Shown: positions 1 to 8,578 of the stretch, one piece after another
Layout of the letters: each line of letters starts with the position of its first letter
How positions within the stretch are numbered: the first letter of the stretch is position 1
DNA from: Leptospira sp.
Lineage (GTDB): Bacteria > Spirochaetota > Leptospiria > Leptospirales > Leptospiraceae
DNA length: 15,149 nt
Direction: 5' to 3'
Assembly (NCBI GenBank): GCA_025457985.1
Contig: JALOTI010000040.1
Location: 1 to 15,149, forward strand
Translations under genes and position numbers: made by a program
The notes under the pieces: generated by a model
Told to the model about the DNA's origin: nothing
The model's database searches: none
Seen by the model: the letters and a program-made list of their open reading frames with translations, nothing else

Positions 1-475
1 TCTTTATAACTGCATCTGAAGTTGCAAGCAGGTTTTTTGTAAATTCTTTCGGTTGAATCGTTTTTCCTTTTGGATAAAAGATTGATTCTAAGTTAGTATC
101 CGGTTCTTGTTTAAGGTAGGCAATTTCATTGCTTAGATTGTGGTTCAAAATCGCATTTTGGTAACGTTCACGTAATGATTGTGTATGTAATAAAAAATAA
201 ATTCCATCTTTATTCGAAACCTTTTGGTCGAAATTTTCTTTTTGCCAGATTTCCAAAAAATACAAAAAAGCTTGGATCGAAAAATCGGACTCCACTGTTT
301 TTTGTTTGGTGAGAAAAGGATAAACAAGTCCAACTGGATTTCCACTTGCTCCTTCCGCAACATTAGATTTTGATTCGAAGATTGTTGTTTCAATATTACG
401 CTTGTTTAATGCATAGGCAATACCTCCCGCCGCAATCCCCCCACCGACTATCGCCGCCCTTAGATTTTGTTTCAT
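1..475 (-). CDS. mnmC: MnmC C-terminal-type FAD-dependent tRNA oxidoreductase (stand-alone, 3' part missing)
   Basis: This gene encodes the FAD-dependent oxidase half of MnmC, which removes the carboxymethyl group from cmnm5(s2)U34 of certain tRNAs to give nm5(s2)U34. About 158 codons are visible; the C-terminus lies beyond base 1. The translation starts MKQNLRAAIVGGGIAAGGIA, a Rossmann FAD-binding site (VGGGIAAGG, residues 10-18), followed about 25 residues later by an acidic strand end (TIFES). It then has GASGNPVGLVYPFLTK, which matches the family signature seen in E. coli MnmC as a GASGN...YP segment. The start is ATG at 475-473, and it overlaps the TGA of the upstream methyltransferase gene as ATGA, so translation is probably coupled. 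In enterobacteria both activities are in one fused protein; here they are two genes in the same domain order. The family call is firm; substrate specificity is inferred from the family. Confidence 0.88.
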   Translation of the reverse strand, partial: MKQNLRAAIVGGGIAAGGIAYALNKRNIETTIFESKSNVAEGASGNPVGLVYPFLTKQKTVESDFSIQAFLYFLEIWQKENFDQKVSNKDGIYFLLHTQSLRERYQNAILNHNLSNEIAYLKQEPDTNLESIFYPKGKTIQPKEFTKNLLATSDAVIK

Positions 476-1194
476 CCTAAAAAAGATCCAATGATCATTT
501 CTCTTTTTTTACCAAATCCTTTTTGTTTTTTTATATCGAATCCGACAGAAGCCAGGCCATTGCGAACAAATCTTGCACTCGTAAACGTAGAAAGTGTTGT
601 TCCCAGCTTTGATTTTTTCCGAACTTGGGAAAAAACGGACTCACTCCACATTTCCGGATTTTTTTTGGGACTGAAGCCATCTAAAAACCAAAGGTCAATC
701 ATCGGGAATTCAATTAAACAATCTAAAACATTTCCGAATAGTAGATCCATTTGAAACACGGAACGAGCATTAGGGTGTATTTCGGAAACTTGCCAACGCA
801 AAATGGAACGGGAGTGTTCGAATTCAGATACCTTCGATTCATAACTGTCTATCCATTGCTCAGGCCAAGTAGGAATCTCGGGGTAATTTGATTGTAAACT
901 CTTTAGGATAGATTTTTTAGCAGGATATCCCTCTAGGCTTGTGAACATAACGGAACAAGGGTTTGGATTTTTTTTCCAGGTGTCTAGGGTCACAAAAAAA
1001 TTTAAGCCCGATCCAAATCCAAGCTCTCCGATTCCAAGAGGTTGCAGTCTCGGAGCTGATATTCTTTCCGAAAATCGATTTCCATCTAAAAACACATATT
1101 TGGTTTCTTCGACTCCGCCAAGTTTTGAGAAATAAATGTCACCAAACTGGCGTGAAACGGGAACTCCATCTTCCAAATAGATATCCTCTGACAA
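472..1194 (-). CDS. mnmD: MnmD: tRNA 5-methylaminomethyl-2-thiouridine methyltransferase (stand-alone)
   Basis: This 240-residue protein is the SAM-dependent methyltransferase half of MnmC, which converts nm5(s2)U34 to mnm5(s2)U34 in tRNA anticodons. The SAM-binding loop is ELGFGSGLNF (around residues 57-66), close to ETGFGTGLNF of E. coli MnmC. The second signature, LWFLDGFSPKKNPEMW followed by GTTLSTFTSARFVRNGL near the C-terminus, matches the DUF752/MnmC methyltransferase pattern almost residue for residue. The length fits a stand-alone MnmD. The start is TTG at 1194-1192, chosen because AGGAGA lies seven bases upstream (minus strand, 1207-1202). The gene overlaps the oxidoreductase gene by four bases and is divergent from flhF. 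Function is inferred from family motifs; the identification is firm. Confidence 0.92.
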   Translation of the reverse strand: MSEDIYLEDGVPVSRQFGDIYFSKLGGVEETKYVFLDGNRFSERISAPRLQPLGIGELGFGSGLNFFVTLDTWKKNPNPCSVMFTSLEGYPAKKSILKSLQSNYPEIPTWPEQWIDSYESKVSEFEHSRSILRWQVSEIHPNARSVFQMDLLFGNVLDCLIEFPMIDLWFLDGFSPKKNPEMWSESVFSQVRKKSKLGTTLSTFTSARFVRNGLASVGFDIKKQKGFGKKREMIIGSFLG

Positions 1195-1306
1195 TTTGCA
1201 ATCTCCTAAAGCTCGGTTTTTGATGTAAAATTATTATGTCACATAAAAAAGGCTTTTCTTTCTAAGGGTGTCATTCAATTTTTTCCTAGTTTCGGGGGAA
1301 AAAGAC
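1195..1306. promoter_or_regulatory. Divergent intergenic region between mnmD and flhF
   Basis: This 112-base AT-rich gap must hold the promoters for both the minus-strand tRNA modification genes and the plus-strand flagellar run. On the plus strand, TTGATG (1220-1225), a 17-base spacer and ATAAAA (1243-1248) form a weak sigma-70-like candidate. No TAAA-N15-GCCGATAA FliA-type site was seen. GGGGGA (1294-1299) just before the ATG at 1307 is a good ribosome-binding site for flhF. On the minus strand, AGGAGA (1207-1202) serves the TTG start of mnmD. The promoter hexamers are guesses; the ribosome-binding sites are well supported. Confidence 0.35.
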
Positions 1307-2629
1307 ATGGATTTTGTGAAAATCCGCGGAAAGGACTTACAAGACTGCATTATGCAGATGAAAATGAAATACGGTCCAGAAGCACATCTCTACGACCAAA
1401 GGGTGATCACGGAAGGAGGACTTTTTGGAACGGGACTTCTTGCGCAGAGGGCCTATGAGATTGATGTAGGCATACCCGAAAAACAAAATTCCAAAGATCG
1501 TATTGAAAAGAAACTCAAAGATCTCAAAGAACTCATCAAACAAAAACAAAAATCAGAACCAGCCCCCCTCGCAGAGTTGGGGTCTAGGCGTAGTGCCACC
1601 ATCGAAATGGTTCGCCCGTTTTCTGAGAGGAAGAGACGCACTTTTTCGGAAAGACCGAACCTAATGGAGAGATCCGAGGTAGAAGAAAACTACCAAGAAT
1701 CGGAAGCCCATCTGGGACTCTCTATTTTAGAAGCCAAAGATAGAACTCCCATATTACAGCCATCCAGCTCTCCGCAACCAAAGGAATTTCACCCCCATAT
1801 TCAAAAACTGGCAGACCGATTGGCAGAAGAGGGGCTATCCAAAGGCTTTATTGCGGAAATGCAATTGAATTTGGAACAAAGGCTTTCGCAAGTCGACCTC
1901 TCTAAATACTCTATAGTTACGGACAAAGCAGTTTCTATCCTGTCTGAGAGAATCCAAATTGACTCAGATCTTTTTTCTGGAACCCCAAGGGGCAAACGAA
2001 AGGTAGTGTTTTTTGTAGGTCCAACAGGCTCTGGAAAAACCACATCGATTGCCAAGTTAGCCGCAAAATACAGTCTCCATATGGGGAAAAAAGTTTCCCT
2101 CTATACAACAGATAACTACCGTATTGCGGCGATCGACCAGTTGAAATTTTATGCGGATGCAATGGGTCTTCCTTTTTTTGCTGTAAAAGAACTGCGAAAA
2201 TGGAAAGAGGCTATCTTACGAGATGGCTCCGAGCTAATTCTTGTGGATACTGCGGGGTATTCCCATAGAAATTCCGAAAACTTGGAAAAATTACAGGAAT
2301 ACTTTGAGTGTTTTGGTGAAAATGACCATGTCGAGACTATCCTAGTCCTTTCTGCCACGGTGTCTCGAGACAATGCGGTTGCTGTGACCAAGGCTTACGA
2401 ACATACTGGTTACAAAAGAATTTTACTTACAAAGCTAGATGAAGCAGAATTTTTAGGTTCTGTAGTAGAATTAGCCGATACTCTTCATAGGGAATTTTCA
2501 TTCTTGAGTGTTGGACAGGATGTCCCTTTTGATATCCTGGGTGCTTCCAAAAAACTACTTGCAGAATGTGTAATTTTCCCTGAAAAATTGAAAGGGATAG
2601 CGGGCGAGGTCTTCGAGAAGACCGTTTAA
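1307..2629 (+). CDS. flhF: FlhF, SRP-type GTPase for flagellar placement
   Basis: FlhF is a membrane-associated GTPase of the SRP/FtsY family that marks where flagella are built and recruits the first basal-body parts. In spirochaetes it controls polar or subpolar position of periplasmic flagella. With the ATG at 1307 the protein has 440 residues. The N-terminus (MDFVKIRGKDLQDCIMQMK, then KYGPEAHL) is the usual FlhF basic domain. A charged linker follows, then the NG domain: P-loop GPTGSGKT (238-245), TTDNYRIAAIDQL after it, G3 DTAG (314-317) and G4 TKLDE (375-379). A longer reading frame opens with GTG at 1268, but that start lacks a clear ribosome-binding site, while GGGGGA lies seven bases before the ATG and the family N-terminus begins there. 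It is followed 33 bases later by flhG. Identification is firm. Confidence 0.95.
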   Translation: MDFVKIRGKDLQDCIMQMKMKYGPEAHLYDQRVITEGGLFGTGLLAQRAYEIDVGIPEKQNSKDRIEKKLKDLKELIKQKQKSEPAPLAELGSRRSATIEMVRPFSERKRRTFSERPNLMERSEVEENYQESEAHLGLSILEAKDRTPILQPSSSPQPKEFHPHIQKLADRLAEEGLSKGFIAEMQLNLEQRLSQVDLSKYSIVTDKAVSILSERIQIDSDLFSGTPRGKRKVVFFVGPTGSGKTTSIAKLAAKYSLHMGKKVSLYTTDNYRIAAIDQLKFYADAMGLPFFAVKELRKWKEAILRDGSELILVDTAGYSHRNSENLEKLQEYFECFGENDHVETILVLSATVSRDNAVAVTKAYEHTGYKRILLTKLDEAEFLGSVVELADTLHREFSFLSVGQDVPFDILGASKKLLAECVIFPEKLKGIAGEVFEKTV

Positions 2630-2662
2630 CGTAAGTCGTTATCCTTTGCCGTAGGGGTAACG

Positions 2663-3586
2663 ATGGACCAAGCAGCAAATCTTAGAAAGCTCACTGAATC
2701 GAATGCGGGGCTAAAACTCGTTTCGTCCCAAGAGGCTTCCAAAAAAACGAAAATCATCGCGGTGGCCTCAGGTAAGGGTGGAGTTGGGAAAAGCACTGTC
2801 TCTGTGAACCTTGCAATCTCGATTGCAAAGACCGGCCTGAAGGTTTTGATCTTTGACGGTGACTTGGGTCTTGCCAATGTCAACGTCCTTCTAGGTATCA
2901 TCCCCAAATACAACCTCTACCATGTTGTAAAAGGTCATAGAACCTTAAAAGAAATTGTAATCTCTACACCGGAAGGAGTGGATATCATTGCTGGGGCTTC
3001 TGGTTATTCGCAACTCGCGAACTTGAACGAAACTCAGAGAAACAACCTTATCAAAGGGTTTGTGGAATTGGATCGGTATGATGTAATGATTATTGATACC
3101 GGTGCTGGAATTTCAGCTAACGTGATCGGACTGGTTATGCCTGCTGACGAAGTTGTGGTCGTGACAACACCAGAGCCAACATCAATTACAGACTCCTATG
3201 GACTTATCAAATCGATTGTTTCCCAATCGAAAGACAAAAACCTTAAGATCATCGTAAATCGAGTTCGTTCTGCGATCGAAGGGAAAAAAGTGGCAGACCG
3301 AGTGATCGATATCTCTGGTCAGTTTTTAGAAGTTCAAGTGGAAAATCTCGGATTCATTTTTCAAGACGAAGAAGTTGAAAAATCTATCCGAGAGCAAAAA
3401 CCGTTTATCCTAAATGCACCTCGTTCGAAAGCTGCTGCTTGCTTAACAAGAATCACACACACCCTTTTACAGACGGAAGGTGGTTATAATGATGAGGAAG
3501 GACTTACTGGTTTCTTTAAAAAGTTCTTTAGCTTTGTAGATTTCAAAGAAAAGGAAATGGAAAAAGAAATGGAGGATGAGGCCTAG
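2663..3586 (+). CDS. flhG: FlhG (FleN/YlxH), MinD-type ATPase controlling flagellar number
   Basis: FlhG is a ParA/MinD-family ATPase that limits flagellar number, acting with FlhF. The N-terminus [10 protein letters not shown] contains the DQAxxLR motif by which FlhG stimulates the FlhF GTPase. The deviant Walker A is [10 protein letters not shown] (about residues 37-46), followed by [15 protein letters not shown], the MinD-type switch segment, and MIIDTGAG as Walker B. The C-terminus is rich in K and E ([13 protein letters not shown]) and lacks an obvious long amphipathic helix. At 307 residues it is of normal family length. The start is ATG at 2663 with AGGGG six bases upstream. The TAG stop is followed directly, with no spacer, by the GTG of the next gene. 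Its position next to flhF is the usual arrangement in polar-type flagellar loci. Confidence 0.94.
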   Translation: MDQAANLRKLTESNAGLKLVSSQEASKKTKIIAVASGKGGVGKSTVSVNLAISIAKTGLKVLIFDGDLGLANVNVLLGIIPKYNLYHVVKGHRTLKEIVISTPEGVDIIAGASGYSQLANLNETQRNNLIKGFVELDRYDVMIIDTGAGISANVIGLVMPADEVVVVTTPEPTSITDSYGLIKSIVSQSKDKNLKIIVNRVRSAIEGKKVADRVIDISGQFLEVQVENLGFIFQDEEVEKSIREQKPFILNAPRSKAAACLTRITHTLLQTEGGYNDEEGLTGFFKKFFSFVDFKEKEMEKEMEDEA

Positions 3587-4060
3587 GTGCAGATCGGATT
3601 TATACTAGGATTTGCCGTTCTCGGTGCCATCATTAGCTCCGTCTCCGGATTTCTCGTCGGGAATCGAATTACTTATATTCTTTTTGTCTCCTTTCTTTCG
3701 ACTTTAGCTTTTGGCGGGCTCGGATTTGGGGTCTATGCCACCTTAGAGAAAAAGGTACCCGAATTTTTAGAGTTCCTCAGTGGAATCTCCCTGGAAGGAA
3801 TGGGTGGATTCGGAAGCTCAGAAGAGCCCCACGATGGCATGGAGGGAGGCCTAGAGGCTAACTCCGATGGCATGGGTTCGGATTCCTTCGGTGTCCAATC
3901 TTCTGTTGACGATGCTGTGGAGGCAAGGCTTGCCATGGCGAAATCTGGTAAATTTGGGGATCACATCATTGTGGATAAAATTGCCATTAAAAATGAGCCA
4001 AAACTCATGGCAGAGGCAATTAGAACCATGATGGCCAAAGATGATATGCAAGAAGGGTGA
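3587..4060 (+). CDS. Small two-TM membrane protein between flhG and the sigma factor gene, function unknown
   Basis: I do not recognise this 157-residue protein. It begins with a glycine-rich hydrophobic hairpin: residues 3-24 (GFILGFAVLGAIISSVSGF) and about 29-50 (YILFVSFLSTLAFGGLGFGV) look like two membrane helices with a very short turn (GNRIT). A Gly/Ser/Glu/Met-rich flexible stretch follows (about 60-110), then a more ordered tail containing MAKSGKFGDHIIVDKIAIKN and AEAIRTMMAKDD. The GTG start directly abuts the flhG stop, and the purine-rich end of flhG (GGAGGATGAGG) supplies the ribosome-binding site, so the two are very likely co-translated. The position within a flagellar run suggests a role in flagellar membrane assembly or in tethering FlhG, but this rests on location alone. 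Confidence 0.85.
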   Translation: MQIGFILGFAVLGAIISSVSGFLVGNRITYILFVSFLSTLAFGGLGFGVYATLEKKVPEFLEFLSGISLEGMGGFGSSEEPHDGMEGGLEANSDGMGSDSFGVQSSVDDAVEARLAMAKSGKFGDHIIVDKIAIKNEPKLMAEAIRTMMAKDDMQEG

Positions 4061-4163
4061 AAAATTCGCTTTTTAGAGGACATAAGAAAAAAATGCTCTT
4101 GTAATTTTCGTTTCTTTACGATTTTTTCTATAAAGTAAAGAGATTCCGGATGCCCGGGCCCAT
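4061..4163 (+). promoter_or_regulatory. Leader of the sigma factor gene with GC-rich block and overlapping mini-ORF
   Basis: This 103-base gap is the longest inside the plus-strand run and is AT-rich apart from its end. A GC-only block, GCCCGGGCCC (4152-4161), sits just before the ATG at 4164 and contains two overlapping palindromes. There is no purine-rich ribosome-binding site at a normal distance from that ATG. By contrast AGAG (4139-4142) is seven bases before another ATG at 4150. That ATG opens a nine-codon frame (MPGPICQDC, stop 4177-4179) that overlaps the sigma factor start out of frame. TATAAA at 4130-4135 is a possible -10 element with a poor -35. What is seen is the sequence; a regulatory role is only inferred. 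Confidence 0.3.
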
Positions 4164-4964
4164 ATGTCAAGACTGCTAGACAAATACAATCAATTTGATG
4201 AGACAGGACTCTGGAAGGACTATCGTGTTTCCAAAAATCCCGAGATCAGATCCTATCTCGTTGAGAAGTATTCTCCGCTTGTAAAACACGTTGCGGGTAG
4301 GATTGCTATTGGGATGCCTCAAAATGTGGAATTTGAGGACCTAGTCAGTTATGGCGTTTTTGGTTTGTTAGACGCTATTGAAAAATTTGACCCCTCTCGT
4401 GAAATTAAATTCAAAACTTATGCAATGACAAGGATCCGTGGTTCCATCTTCGACGAACTTAGATCAGTCGATTGGATCCCTCGTTCAATTCGTCAAAAGG
4501 CAAAACAGTTGGAAAACATCATTGCGATGTTGGAAAACAAAGAAGGGAAAAAAGTTGAAGACGAAGAGATCGCAAAAGAACTCGGCGTGTCAATGGAAGA
4601 ATACAATTCCCTTCTTTCTAAACTATCTGGTACCTCGCTTGTTTCTCTAAATGATATATGGTTTCTCGGTGATGAGAATGATGAAGTCTCTTTTATGGAA
4701 ACTTTAGAATCACCGATGAATATGAACCCAGATAATATCATCGAAAAAGAGGAAATTAAAAACGTAATTGTTGAATCCATTCAATCCCTTCCCGAAAAAG
4801 AAAAAAAAGTCATCGTACTCTACTACTACGAAGATCTGACTCTAAAAGAAATTGGGGAAGTATTGGAAGTAACGGAATCTAGAATTTCTCAGCTACATAC
4901 TAAGGCTGTGGCACGTCTTCGAAGCAAACTTTCTAAAGTTAAATCCGCCATCCAAAAAAGGTAA
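4164..4964 (+). CDS. fliA: FliA/WhiG-family flagellar sigma factor (sigma-28)
   Basis: This is an alternative sigma factor of the FliA/SigD/WhiG group, which directs RNA polymerase to late flagellar and chemotaxis promoters. It has 266 residues, normal for the group. Region 2 reads [23 protein letters not shown], then [26 protein letters not shown], the FliA-type core and -10 recognition segment. Region 3 holds the [22 protein letters not shown] helix-turn-helix-like part. Region 4 reads [37 protein letters not shown], the -35 binding helix-turn-helix. The ATG at 4164 is set by the family N-terminus (an [12 protein letters not shown] opening), although its ribosome-binding site is weak. The next gene starts after six bases. 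No anti-sigma factor FlgM gene is seen nearby. Confidence 0.94.
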   Translation: MSRLLDKYNQFDETGLWKDYRVSKNPEIRSYLVEKYSPLVKHVAGRIAIGMPQNVEFEDLVSYGVFGLLDAIEKFDPSREIKFKTYAMTRIRGSIFDELRSVDWIPRSIRQKAKQLENIIAMLENKEGKKVEDEEIAKELGVSMEEYNSLLSKLSGTSLVSLNDIWFLGDENDEVSFMETLESPMNMNPDNIIEKEEIKNVIVESIQSLPEKEKKVIVLYYYEDLTLKEIGEVLEVTESRISQLHTKAVARLRSKLSKVKSAIQKR

Positions 4965-4970
4965 ATCCCC

Positions 4971-6962
4971 ATGTCACTCACCGAGTATCTTACTGAGGAA
5001 CTGAGCGAGTTCGAACGTAAGGAAAAAGAACAGGTTGAGGTAATCGCAGATTCCATTGAAGAATGTTTGAATCTTGCTTCTGCACATCTAAATAGAAAAA
5101 TTCACGAACTTGATTATAAAGTTTTAAAAAGAGGAAAAAAAAGTCTCTTTTTCTCAGAACCTTATCACATCCGAGTTTCTATCATTCCCGACGATTTATT
5201 GTTAGAAGAACTTACTTCATTAGATGAAGCTCTTACGGGTGGAAGCGGAAAGTTAGTTTCCAAAGAGCTAAAAGAATTAGTTACACCTAAAAATAAGGAT
5301 GGTCGTGTTTCAGTTAAGATATATCGTACTGGAGTATTTTTAACTGTTTATCCACCAACAGGTGAGGGCGCACATATGACCCTTGCTGATGTCTCCAAAA
5401 AACTTTCGTTTCGAGGAGTTGCCGGTGTTGATCCTGCCCTTATCAATAAAATCATCCGAGAGGAAAAGGGCCAACCTGTTCTTATTTCCAACCAGAAACC
5501 CAAACCTGGCAATGATTCCAGTTGCAACGTAGAAATTGCTCAGGAAAATATGCGTGCCTTTGTAACGGTATTTCCAGCTCGTCCTGGCGGTCGTGATTTA
5601 GAGGTCAACGATGTCGTCGCTGCCTTAAAAGGAATGGGTGTTGCTCACGGTCTCAAAGAAGAAGAGATCCGAAAACATCTGGAAGAAGATATCATTAACA
5701 AACCTTTTATAGGTGCAGAAGGTGATTTCCCAGTCAACGGGCGTAATGCGGAAATAAAATACTATGTTCGGACAGAAAAGAAAATTAACTTTAAAGAAGA
5801 TCAATCGGGTCGAGTTGACTACAAAGATCTAGACATGATTGAAAACGTTGTGGTTGGACAACTCCTTGCAGAAAAGATTCCTGCCGAAAAAGGAAAGTTT
5901 GGACGCAATCTCTTTGGAATGGTTCTGCCAGCAAAAGATGGATCCGACACGGAACTCAAACAAGGAAAGGGTACGATCCTGTCTGAGGATAAGATGCGCC
6001 TAACAGCTGAGGTGAATGGCCAGGTTGTTTATGTGGCAGGACGACTGTCTGTGGAAACGGTATACCGAATCAATGGAGATGTTGGGGTTCGAACTGGTAA
6101 TGTAACTTTCCTTGGTTCCATTATCATCACAGGAAACGTGGAAGACAACTACTCGGTCAAAGCCGCAGGAAATATAGAGATTTATGGAACTATCCAAAAA
6201 GCTGTGGTCGAAGCGGATGGAGATATTATCGTTAGGCAGGGTATTACTGGTCGTGAAGAGGCACGAGTGGAATCCACAGGCGGTAACATTGTTGCGAAGT
6301 TTATCCAGAATGCAACTGTGATCACCGAAAAAGATATCATCGTCCAAGAAGGGATCCTTCATTCGCAACTTATGGCGGGCGGAAAGGTAAGTTGTAAAGG
6401 TAAACGAGGGCAGATTGTGGGTGGTACGATTCAGGCTGCTCAGTTGATTTCTGCAAAAATCATTGGCTCACAAGCGAACCCACAAACAGATTTGATTGTA
6501 GGTAACAATCCAAAGATTCTCAAACAGATCGAAGAATACGAACTCAAGAAAAAAGAAAACCGTGATAAACATGACCAATTAACAAAAACAATGCGAACGT
6601 TAAAAGCGAGGAAGGACAATGATCCTTCAACTTTTAGTCCTGAAAACGAAGCACATTTACAAAAATTGGAAGCGGGAACCAAAAAACTCGAAAAACGCAT
6701 AACCGAATATGAAAACGAAATCCGCACATTGACCGAGTATATGGACGAGCAGGCAGCCAGTGGCAGGATTTCAGTCGAAAAAACGATTTTCCCGGGTGTG
6801 AGTATGAGAATCCGAAATGCTGAATTTAAGCTTCGGCATGAAACCAAGGCGAAGACATTTTACGAAGAAGAAAACCAAGTCCGAAGTATACCTTACGAAG
6901 ATCCAGATGAAGATAAAAATGACTGGAGAAAAAAACGAGGTCGTGGTAAATCTAAGAATTAG
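4971..6962 (+). CDS. DUF342/FapA-family flagellar assembly protein
   Basis: This 663-residue protein belongs to the FapA (DUF342) family, members of which are found beside flagellar genes; Vibrio FapA is linked to flagellar assembly and polar targeting. The N-terminal part (about 20-75) is a mixed alpha/beta domain with [16 protein letters not shown], typical of the FapA N-terminal region. The middle, about 190-510, has the DUF342 repeats of short beta strands with many Gly/Val/Ile ([53 protein letters not shown]), which should form a beta-helix. Residues about 520-590 are a strongly charged coiled coil, and the chain ends in a basic tail ([12 protein letters not shown]). No signal peptide or TM helix is seen, so it is probably cytoplasmic. 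ATG at 4971 has AGG nine bases upstream. The exact role here is not shown. Confidence 0.88.
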   Translation: MSLTEYLTEELSEFERKEKEQVEVIADSIEECLNLASAHLNRKIHELDYKVLKRGKKSLFFSEPYHIRVSIIPDDLLLEELTSLDEALTGGSGKLVSKELKELVTPKNKDGRVSVKIYRTGVFLTVYPPTGEGAHMTLADVSKKLSFRGVAGVDPALINKIIREEKGQPVLISNQKPKPGNDSSCNVEIAQENMRAFVTVFPARPGGRDLEVNDVVAALKGMGVAHGLKEEEIRKHLEEDIINKPFIGAEGDFPVNGRNAEIKYYVRTEKKINFKEDQSGRVDYKDLDMIENVVVGQLLAEKIPAEKGKFGRNLFGMVLPAKDGSDTELKQGKGTILSEDKMRLTAEVNGQVVYVAGRLSVETVYRINGDVGVRTGNVTFLGSIIITGNVEDNYSVKAAGNIEIYGTIQKAVVEADGDIIVRQGITGREEARVESTGGNIVAKFIQNATVITEKDIIVQEGILHSQLMAGGKVSCKGKRGQIVGGTIQAAQLISAKIIGSQANPQTDLIVGNNPKILKQIEEYELKKKENRDKHDQLTKTMRTLKARKDNDPSTFSPENEAHLQKLEAGTKKLEKRITEYENEIRTLTEYMDEQAASGRISVEKTIFPGVSMRIRNAEFKLRHETKAKTFYEEENQVRSIPYEDPDEDKNDWRKKRGRGKSKN

Positions 6963-6974
6963 AGGGAGGGAAGT

Positions 6975-7265
6975 ATGCAACTCAATGAGACGTTTGTAAG
7001 CCACGCGCACCATTACGACTTTGCTCGTCGTGCTCAGACTGAGAATCCCTTCACCCACCAAAACCAGGTGGTTGAGCTCCAGAAAGCCGCCCTACAAACT
7101 CAGATCCGAGCGCAGTCAGTCCCTGAAACCAAACAAAACAACGGTGGACAGAGCGCCCGTGCTAAAGATGAAAAAGAGCCTTCCGTTCTTTCTTACTCAA
7201 GGTCAGGTCTAATTTATAATAAAGGAAAGCAGGAAGAGGGTTCCGTTTTCGATTCAAAAGTTTAA
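6975..7265 (+). CDS. Small polar protein in the flagellar run, function unknown
   Basis: I do not recognise this 96-residue protein. The frame is very likely real because AGAGGGAGGG (6961-6970) is a near-ideal ribosome-binding site before the ATG at 6975, and because the gap to the gene before it is only 12 bases. The sequence is polar and rich in Gln, Ser, Lys and Glu, with no membrane segment or signal peptide. The first 50 residues could be helical (VVELQKAALQTQIRAQ). The remainder looks disordered. Its place between the FapA-like and SwrB-like genes hints at a flagellar or chaperone-like role, but nothing in the sequence shows this. Confidence 0.75.
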   Translation: MQLNETFVSHAHHYDFARRAQTENPFTHQNQVVELQKAALQTQIRAQSVPETKQNNGGQSARAKDEKEPSVLSYSRSGLIYNKGKQEEGSVFDSKV

Positions 7266-7307
7266 TTTTCCTTAGAATGTTGTTGGAGACAGTATCTAGG
7301 AGAATTT

Positions 7308-8285
7308 ATGGAATTATTTTCACTTGTACTCATCAACGTACTCTTTTGCGGGATGATGTATGTATTTATTTCTGCCAAAGTACAAAAATCAGTAAATGAT
7401 TATTACGATAAACGGTTAAACCGAGCCATTGACTTAGCGACATCTGAAACCATACGGGAGTTAGATGCTACCGTAAATATCATCGAATCGAGATTAGTCG
7501 CTCTGCGACAAATGATGGAAAAAGCAGAAAAACTTTTTTCAGAGTTTAAACATTATGAAAAAATGGGTCTCTCTATGAAAGAGGAAATCTTTCCATCGAA
7601 CGCCTTTTCTAATTCGGAAAGACAAAACCAAGAGGTTCAGAATCAAATTTTAGATTTCAAAACCGATTCAAATTTGCAAAAGGATATGAATCCAGATAGA
7701 GAGTCGAAACGAGAAACTAATTCTGATTCTAATGCAGAACTAAAAGAACAAAGAACGGGAATTGGAAGAATCTACCAACAAAACCAATTTGTAACATCTA
7801 TTGATGAAGTGGAAACAACAGAAGGTGCAGTCAATATTGCCTTTGGCAAATTAGGTAAGGCTGTAAAAGGAATTTTTGGCATGGACACGAATCAAATGCC
7901 ATCCGCAGAAGCAATCGATTCTTTAGAAGTGCCTATTCTTCGTCCAAAAACAGACTATACTGTTGGTGGAAATCCGTTCCAAGAAGAAAAGGAATCTGAA
8001 GTAAGATACATAGATACGAATAAACGTCGTGAATTTATGAATGAAGTATCAAAAAAGAATGATCCAAGTTTTGCTGCGTATCAAAAAAATGCCATGCAAA
8101 AGGTTGAGTTATCGATAGAATCCGCACTAGAAGAACTCCCGCCCACTGCGAGTAAGATTGATAAAGTTGTTCACCTAATTAAAAAAGGCTATAGTCGCGA
8201 TGACATATCAGAAGCTATGAATATTGGAACACATGAAATTCATTTGATCGAAACGATTCGGCTTGATCGATCCAGAAGAATTTAA
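7308..8285 (+). CDS. SwrB-like membrane-anchored coiled-coil protein
   Basis: This 325-residue protein has one N-terminal TM helix (about residues 3-23, [19 protein letters not shown]), a coiled coil (about 30-85, with [20 protein letters not shown]), a long polar linker, and a compact C-terminal domain in the last 45 residues: [20 protein letters not shown] then [15 protein letters not shown]. The end resembles a degenerate helix-turn-helix of the DUF6115/SwrB type. In Bacillus subtilis swrB lies directly after sigD and helps activate the flagellar export machine at the basal body. The same architecture and a position downstream of the sigma factor support a related role here. AGGAGA is 7 bases before the ATG. 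The architecture is seen; homology to SwrB is inferred from the C-terminal pattern and context, and the protein is longer than B. subtilis SwrB. Confidence 0.7.
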   Translation: MELFSLVLINVLFCGMMYVFISAKVQKSVNDYYDKRLNRAIDLATSETIRELDATVNIIESRLVALRQMMEKAEKLFSEFKHYEKMGLSMKEEIFPSNAFSNSERQNQEVQNQILDFKTDSNLQKDMNPDRESKRETNSDSNAELKEQRTGIGRIYQQNQFVTSIDEVETTEGAVNIAFGKLGKAVKGIFGMDTNQMPSAEAIDSLEVPILRPKTDYTVGGNPFQEEKESEVRYIDTNKRREFMNEVSKKNDPSFAAYQKNAMQKVELSIESALEELPPTASKIDKVVHLIKKGYSRDDISEAMNIGTHEIHLIETIRLDRSRRI

Positions 8286-8290
8286 ATAAT

Positions 8291-8578
8291 GTGCCAATGG
8301 CTTCCTTCCCTGTTTTAAATATTGGATTTTCAAATGTAGTATTTGTTTCAAAAATACTTACAATTTTGCAAGCCGATGGAGCAGGGGCAAAACGACTCCG
8401 ATCCGAAGCAAAAACTAGCTCCAAACTAGTAGACGCAACCGGAGGAAGAAAGACACGTTCTATTCTTGTATTAGAAACAGGGCATATTCTACTTTCCGCA
8501 ATTCGACCAGAAAGCCTCCATAAAAGATTGGAATCTGGAGACAATACAATCGGACTTGAAGAAGAGGATGAAGACTGA
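8291..8578 (+). CDS. remA: RemA-family (DUF370) regulatory DNA-binding protein
   Basis: This is a DUF370/RemA protein, a small oligomeric DNA-binding regulator; in Bacillus subtilis RemA activates biofilm matrix and osmoprotection genes. The family pattern is clear: [18 protein letters not shown], then [20 protein letters not shown], then [21 protein letters not shown], which aligns with the NIGYGN, KLVDAT, GRRTRAV and VLSS segments of RemA. The C-terminus is acidic (GLEEEDED). The start is either GTG at 8291 or ATG at 8297; AGAAGAA (8274-8280) is ten bases before the GTG, so the GTG was kept. The stop overlaps the gmk start (TGATG), so they are coupled. The ylzA/remA-gmk pair is also found in Firmicutes. 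The family call is firm; the regulated genes in this organism are unknown. Confidence 0.88.
   Translation: MPMASFPVLNIGFSNVVFVSKILTILQADGAGAKRLRSEAKTSSKLVDATGGRKTRSILVLETGHILLSAIRPESLHKRLESGDNTIGLEEEDED

Noticed and set aside
1268..1306. Upstream GTG start for flhF, adding 13 residues.
   Set aside because: The extra residues do not match the FlhF N-terminus, and the ATG at 1307 has a strong ribosome-binding site.
6000..6847. Two minus-strand open frames of 122 and 135 codons inside the FapA-like gene.
   Set aside because: They lie antisense to a well-supported gene, show no family motifs, and are Ser/Cys/Phe-rich as expected for antisense shadows.
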